A DNA stretch of 8,670 bases. Origin: CAZMFZ01 sp964565665 (GTDB taxonomy: Bacteria; Bacteroidota; Bacteroidia; Cytophagales; UBA9547). How positions within the stretch are numbered: position 1 is the first letter of the stretch; each line of letters starts with the position of its first letter. This document shows positions 6,776 through 8,670 of the stretch, in pieces. The notes under the pieces were generated by a model. That model saw nothing but the letters and a program-made list of their open reading frames with translations. It searched no databases and was not told the origin of the DNA. The position numbers and the translations under genes were made by a program. The stretch covers positions 1-8,670 of the forward strand of contig CAZMFZ010000134.1 of assembly GCA_964565665.1 (NCBI GenBank), written 5' to 3'.

Positions 6776-7543
6776 ATGTCAGAGCAAAAAATGAAACTCA
6801 ATCTCAAAGTTTGGAGACAGAAAAACAAAGCCGATAAAGGGCATTTCGATAAATATGTAATAGATAATATCATTGCTGATATGTCATTTCTGGAAATGAT
6901 GGATGTTCTCAACGAGCAATTGATAAAATCTGACCAAGAGCCTGTAGCCTTCGATCACGATTGCCGTGAGGGAATATGCGGTACCTGCTCGATGGTAATC
7001 AATGGCAGACCGCATGGACCTCAAAAAGCCGTTACTACCTGCCAATTGCACATGCGTACCTTTAAAGATGGCGATACTATTACCGTAGAGCCTTGGCGTG
7101 CAGCAGCATTTCCTGTATTAAAAGATTTGATTACAGACCGTTCTTCATTTGAAAGAATTCAGCATGCAGGTGGGTTTGTATCTGTAAACACAGGGTCGGC
7201 ACCAGATGCCAACGCTATTCCCATTTCAAAAAAAGATGCTGATGAAGCCTTTATGTCAGCTTCTTGTATAGGTTGCGGAGCTTGTGTAGCTGCCTGTAAA
7301 AATGCCTCTGCTATGCTTTTTGTTTCAGCAAAAGTATCGCAGTATGCTTTATTGCCACAAGGGCAAGCAGAAAGACATAAACGTGTGAAAGCTATGGTAG
7401 CCCAAATGGATAAAGAAGGATTTGGAAATTGTACCAATACTTATGCTTGCGAAGCAGAGTGTCCAAAGGAAATATCAGTTTCAAACATCGCCAGAATGAA
7501 CAGAGACTATGCTGCGGCTCAGTTTTTGGGAGAGGAGGTGTAG
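6776..7543 (+). CDS. sdhB: Succinate dehydrogenase iron-sulfur subunit
   Basis: SdhB carries electrons from the flavin of SdhA to the hemes and quinone of SdhC. Starting at ATG 6776 (MSEQKMKLNL) the protein has 255 residues. An in-frame ATG at 6731 would add 15 residues (MSCVLSHKS...) that read like translated spacer, so I prefer 6776; 6791 is also possible. The plant-type ferredoxin domain binds [2Fe-2S] through C63, C68, C71 and C89 (CREGICGTC...TC). The C-terminal domain has C164, C167, C170 and C229 for [4Fe-4S], and C174, C219 and C225 for [3Fe-4S], with spacings equal to E. coli SdhB near the C-terminus (6 and 4). All three clusters are complete. It is the last gene of the operon, with the terminator at 7557-7600 just after the stop. 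Confidence 0.96.
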   Translation: MSEQKMKLNLKVWRQKNKADKGHFDKYVIDNIIADMSFLEMMDVLNEQLIKSDQEPVAFDHDCREGICGTCSMVINGRPHGPQKAVTTCQLHMRTFKDGDTITVEPWRAAAFPVLKDLITDRSSFERIQHAGGFVSVNTGSAPDANAIPISKKDADEAFMSASCIGCGACVAACKNASAMLFVSAKVSQYALLPQGQAERHKRVKAMVAQMDKEGFGNCTNTYACEAECPKEISVSNIARMNRDYAAAQFLGEEV

Positions 7544-7556
7544 AATTTTTAAAGGC

Positions 7557-7600
7557 CACACAACAAAAAAGCCACCCATCGGTGGCTTTTTTGTTGTGTG
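7557..7600. terminator. Bidirectional terminator between sdhB and the DUF4197 gene
   Basis: Bases 7557-7576 and 7581-7600 are perfect reverse complements (20 bp) around a CATC loop. GCCACC/GGTGGC forms the tip, flanked by six A and six T. It starts 14 bases after the sdhB stop and lies 26 bases past the stop of the convergent DUF4197 gene, so one structure can end both transcripts. Confidence 0.92.
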
Positions 7601-7625
7601 CGAAATGTGCGTTGCACAACTCCAA

Positions 7626-8399
7626 TTATTTATCCAGCTTCCCAAATACTTTTACCAAAATATCTGTAACCCTGGCGGTTGGGTCTTTCCTGATCGATAT
7701 TTCTTCGGCCTTTATTTTGACAAATAAACCTTCCAACGCTCGCTCGGTAGCGTAGCTCCCAAGCGATTGCGTTTTCAATGGCTTAAGATTTAGCAAAAAA
7801 TTAGCCGGGCTATTGGCAACCGTATTGTAACCCGTAGTAAATGCTGACCAATAATAATTGGCACTAAATCTAGCAAAAAGAGCTTTGTTTAGCGAGGCAT
7901 CTATTTTGGGTGAAAAGGCAGTTTTAAGGCTTGAAAATGTATTGATTCTTAAATAATTAGTGGCAGCAGTATCTATCCCGTCAAAAAGGATTTTTTTACC
8001 ATCTGCAATGGTGATATTAGTAATGGCATTAATTAAAATAGGTTTAGCTAAAACGGCAGCATCTTCGGCAGAACGGTTTAAACTTGTGATTACACTGTCT
8101 TCCAATGTTTTTATAGAATATTGATAAATAGACTCTCCAGCTATGGAACTTCTCAATGAGGTAATTACGCCCTGTGCTTCTGTAGGCAATAGCAGCTTGA
8201 TAACCTCATCTTGCAAATAGCCATTTACTTTTGAAGTATTAGCAACCGAGCTATCGGCCCCTACAGTTAGTGCAGATTTTAAGCCATCTACTATTTCGGC
8301 TTCAGTGAGCTCGGTAGGGAGAATGTCAGTGAGGTTCTGGCAGGCATTGAATGTAAAAAGAATGCAGAAGGATAGAATTATTAAGTGTTTCGTTTTCAT
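7626..8399 (-). CDS. DUF4197 family lipoprotein
   Basis: This is a predicted lipoprotein of 257 residues with no known biochemical role. Residues 1-19 are a signal sequence ending in a lipobox (FNAC), with C20 the lipid-bearing cysteine; QNLTD follows. Residues about 33-254 match my recollection of DUF4197: EIVDGLKSALTVGAD (35-49), NTSKVNGYLQDEVIKLLLP (54-72), ATNYLRINT (146-154) and the C-terminal block with TERALEGLFVKIKAEE (218-233) and TARVTDILVKVFG (241-253). Apart from the signal sequence it looks mostly helical and soluble, so it probably sits in the periplasm, tethered to a membrane. It is transcribed alone and convergent with sdhB. A possible promoter on the minus strand (TTTG at 8507-8504, TACATTG at 8484-8478) is weak. 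Family assignment is from remembered motifs, not a search. Confidence 0.88.
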   Translation of the reverse strand: MKTKHLIILSFCILFTFNACQNLTDILPTELTEAEIVDGLKSALTVGADSSVANTSKVNGYLQDEVIKLLLPTEAQGVITSLRSSIAGESIYQYSIKTLEDSVITSLNRSAEDAAVLAKPILINAITNITIADGKKILFDGIDTAATNYLRINTFSSLKTAFSPKIDASLNKALFARFSANYYWSAFTTGYNTVANSPANFLLNLKPLKTQSLGSYATERALEGLFVKIKAEEISIRKDPTARVTDILVKVFGKLDK

Positions 8400-8496
8400 G
8401 GTATTTATAATTGATTTTAAAGTGAAACAATGTAATTAATATTTGTTGTGCATTCTTAAGTAACCTCCAGACTTTTTCAATGTAGTTTCGGGTTGT

Positions 8497-8537
8497 ACGA
8501 TTACAAATCGTTTTTATCTGGATTTGAATTGCAAATC
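8497..8537. repeat. Pair of small adjacent hairpins
   Basis: ACGATT-ACA-AATCGT (8497-8511) and GATTTG-AATTG-CAAATC (8521-8537) are two 6-bp stems separated by 9 bases. The two stems share an ATTTG/CAAAT-like core (AAATCG, CAAATC). Such pairs occur in REP-like dispersed repeats, but no second copy is in this window. Confidence 0.35.
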
Positions 8538-8553
8538 TCGATTGACAGATATT

Positions 8554-8588
8554 AAGGTTGTCAATGGTCAAAGACCTTGACAAACCTT
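8554..8588. repeat. Long imperfect hairpin near the right end
   Basis: AAGGTTGTCAATGGTC (8554-8569) pairs with GACCTTGACAAACCTT (8573-8588) around an AAA loop, needing only one single-base bulge on each arm. A short T-run follows (8587-8590). It could be a weak plus-strand terminator, but no plus-strand gene lies upstream; it may instead belong to the palindromic cluster beside the insertion-sequence end. Confidence 0.5.
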
Positions 8589-8620
8589 TTCTTCCGAATT
8601 AACGTGACAACCGTTTATGG

Positions 8621-8670
8621 TGTACCCCAAAATTAGGACAGATTTTAGCCTAAGTTAAGATAGGCTTTGA
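8621..8670 (+). mobile_element. Probable left terminus of an insertion sequence, truncated by the window
   Basis: TGTACCCCAAAATTAGGACA at 8621-8640 starts with TG and resembles the terminal inverted repeats of IS3-family elements (TGTACTGCCCCAAAAA-type ends with a following TTAGACA-like block). A small stem AGCCTA/TAGGCT follows at 8647-8666. The transposase genes would lie to the right, outside the window, and the other end and target duplication cannot be seen. The assignment rests on resemblance of the end only. Confidence 0.35.

Larger units (their letters stand above)
8400..8620. other. Intergenic region upstream of the DUF4197 gene
   Basis: About 220 AT-rich bases with no supported gene. 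They hold the leader of the DUF4197 gene, a direct repeat of CAATGTA (8428-8434 and 8478-8484), and three hairpins between 8497 and 8588. TGACA recurs at about 8543, 8578 and 8615. A minus-strand open frame from 8583 overlaps the start of the DUF4197 gene in another frame and shows no family features. Confidence 0.5.

Noticed and set aside
7429..7755. Plus-strand open frame crossing the terminator after sdhB
   Set aside because: It overlaps the end of sdhB, runs through a perfect terminator hairpin and continues antisense to the DUF4197 gene.

Overview
The window is a stretch of chromosome from a low-GC member of the Bacteroidota. The evidence is the TANNTTTG-type promoters with an upstream TTG about 20 bases away, weak or absent Shine-Dalgarno sequences, a menaquinone-linked type B succinate dehydrogenase with a single cytochrome b subunit, and an OmpA-family porin with thrombospondin type 3 repeats. 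I cannot name the genus.

Layout. Bases 1-421 are an AT-rich tandem array built on a 21-bp unit, with a 42-bp higher-order repeat at its right end. Bases 425-641 hold two related hairpins, a promoter-like box and a strong bidirectional terminator; they may encode a short RNA. The minus-strand gene at 672-2306 encodes an outer-membrane OmpA/TSP3 protein. A spacer of about 500 bases follows (2307-2802), with promoters facing both ways, a large dyad and a possible gene remnant. On the plus strand come menB (2803-3627), a 288-base spacer with palindromic elements and a good promoter, and then sdhC, sdhA and sdhB (3916-7543), closed by a perfect 20-bp-stem terminator. A minus-strand DUF4197 lipoprotein gene (7626-8399) converges on that terminator. 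The right end (8400-8670) has several small hairpins and, from 8621, what looks like the first 50 bases of an insertion sequence.

How the genes fit together. MenB makes the naphthoquinone ring of menaquinone. SdhCAB passes electrons between succinate and a quinone, which in Bacteroidota is menaquinone, so the central plus-strand block is respiratory, although menB has its own promoter and is not in a tight operon with sdh. The OmpA protein probably links the outer membrane to peptidoglycan. The DUF4197 lipoprotein has no assigned role.

The genes are ordinary, intact housekeeping genes. The parts worth a second look are non-coding: the 21-bp array, the hairpin region next to it, and the palindromes in the spacers. 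I do not see a convincing new multi-gene system.
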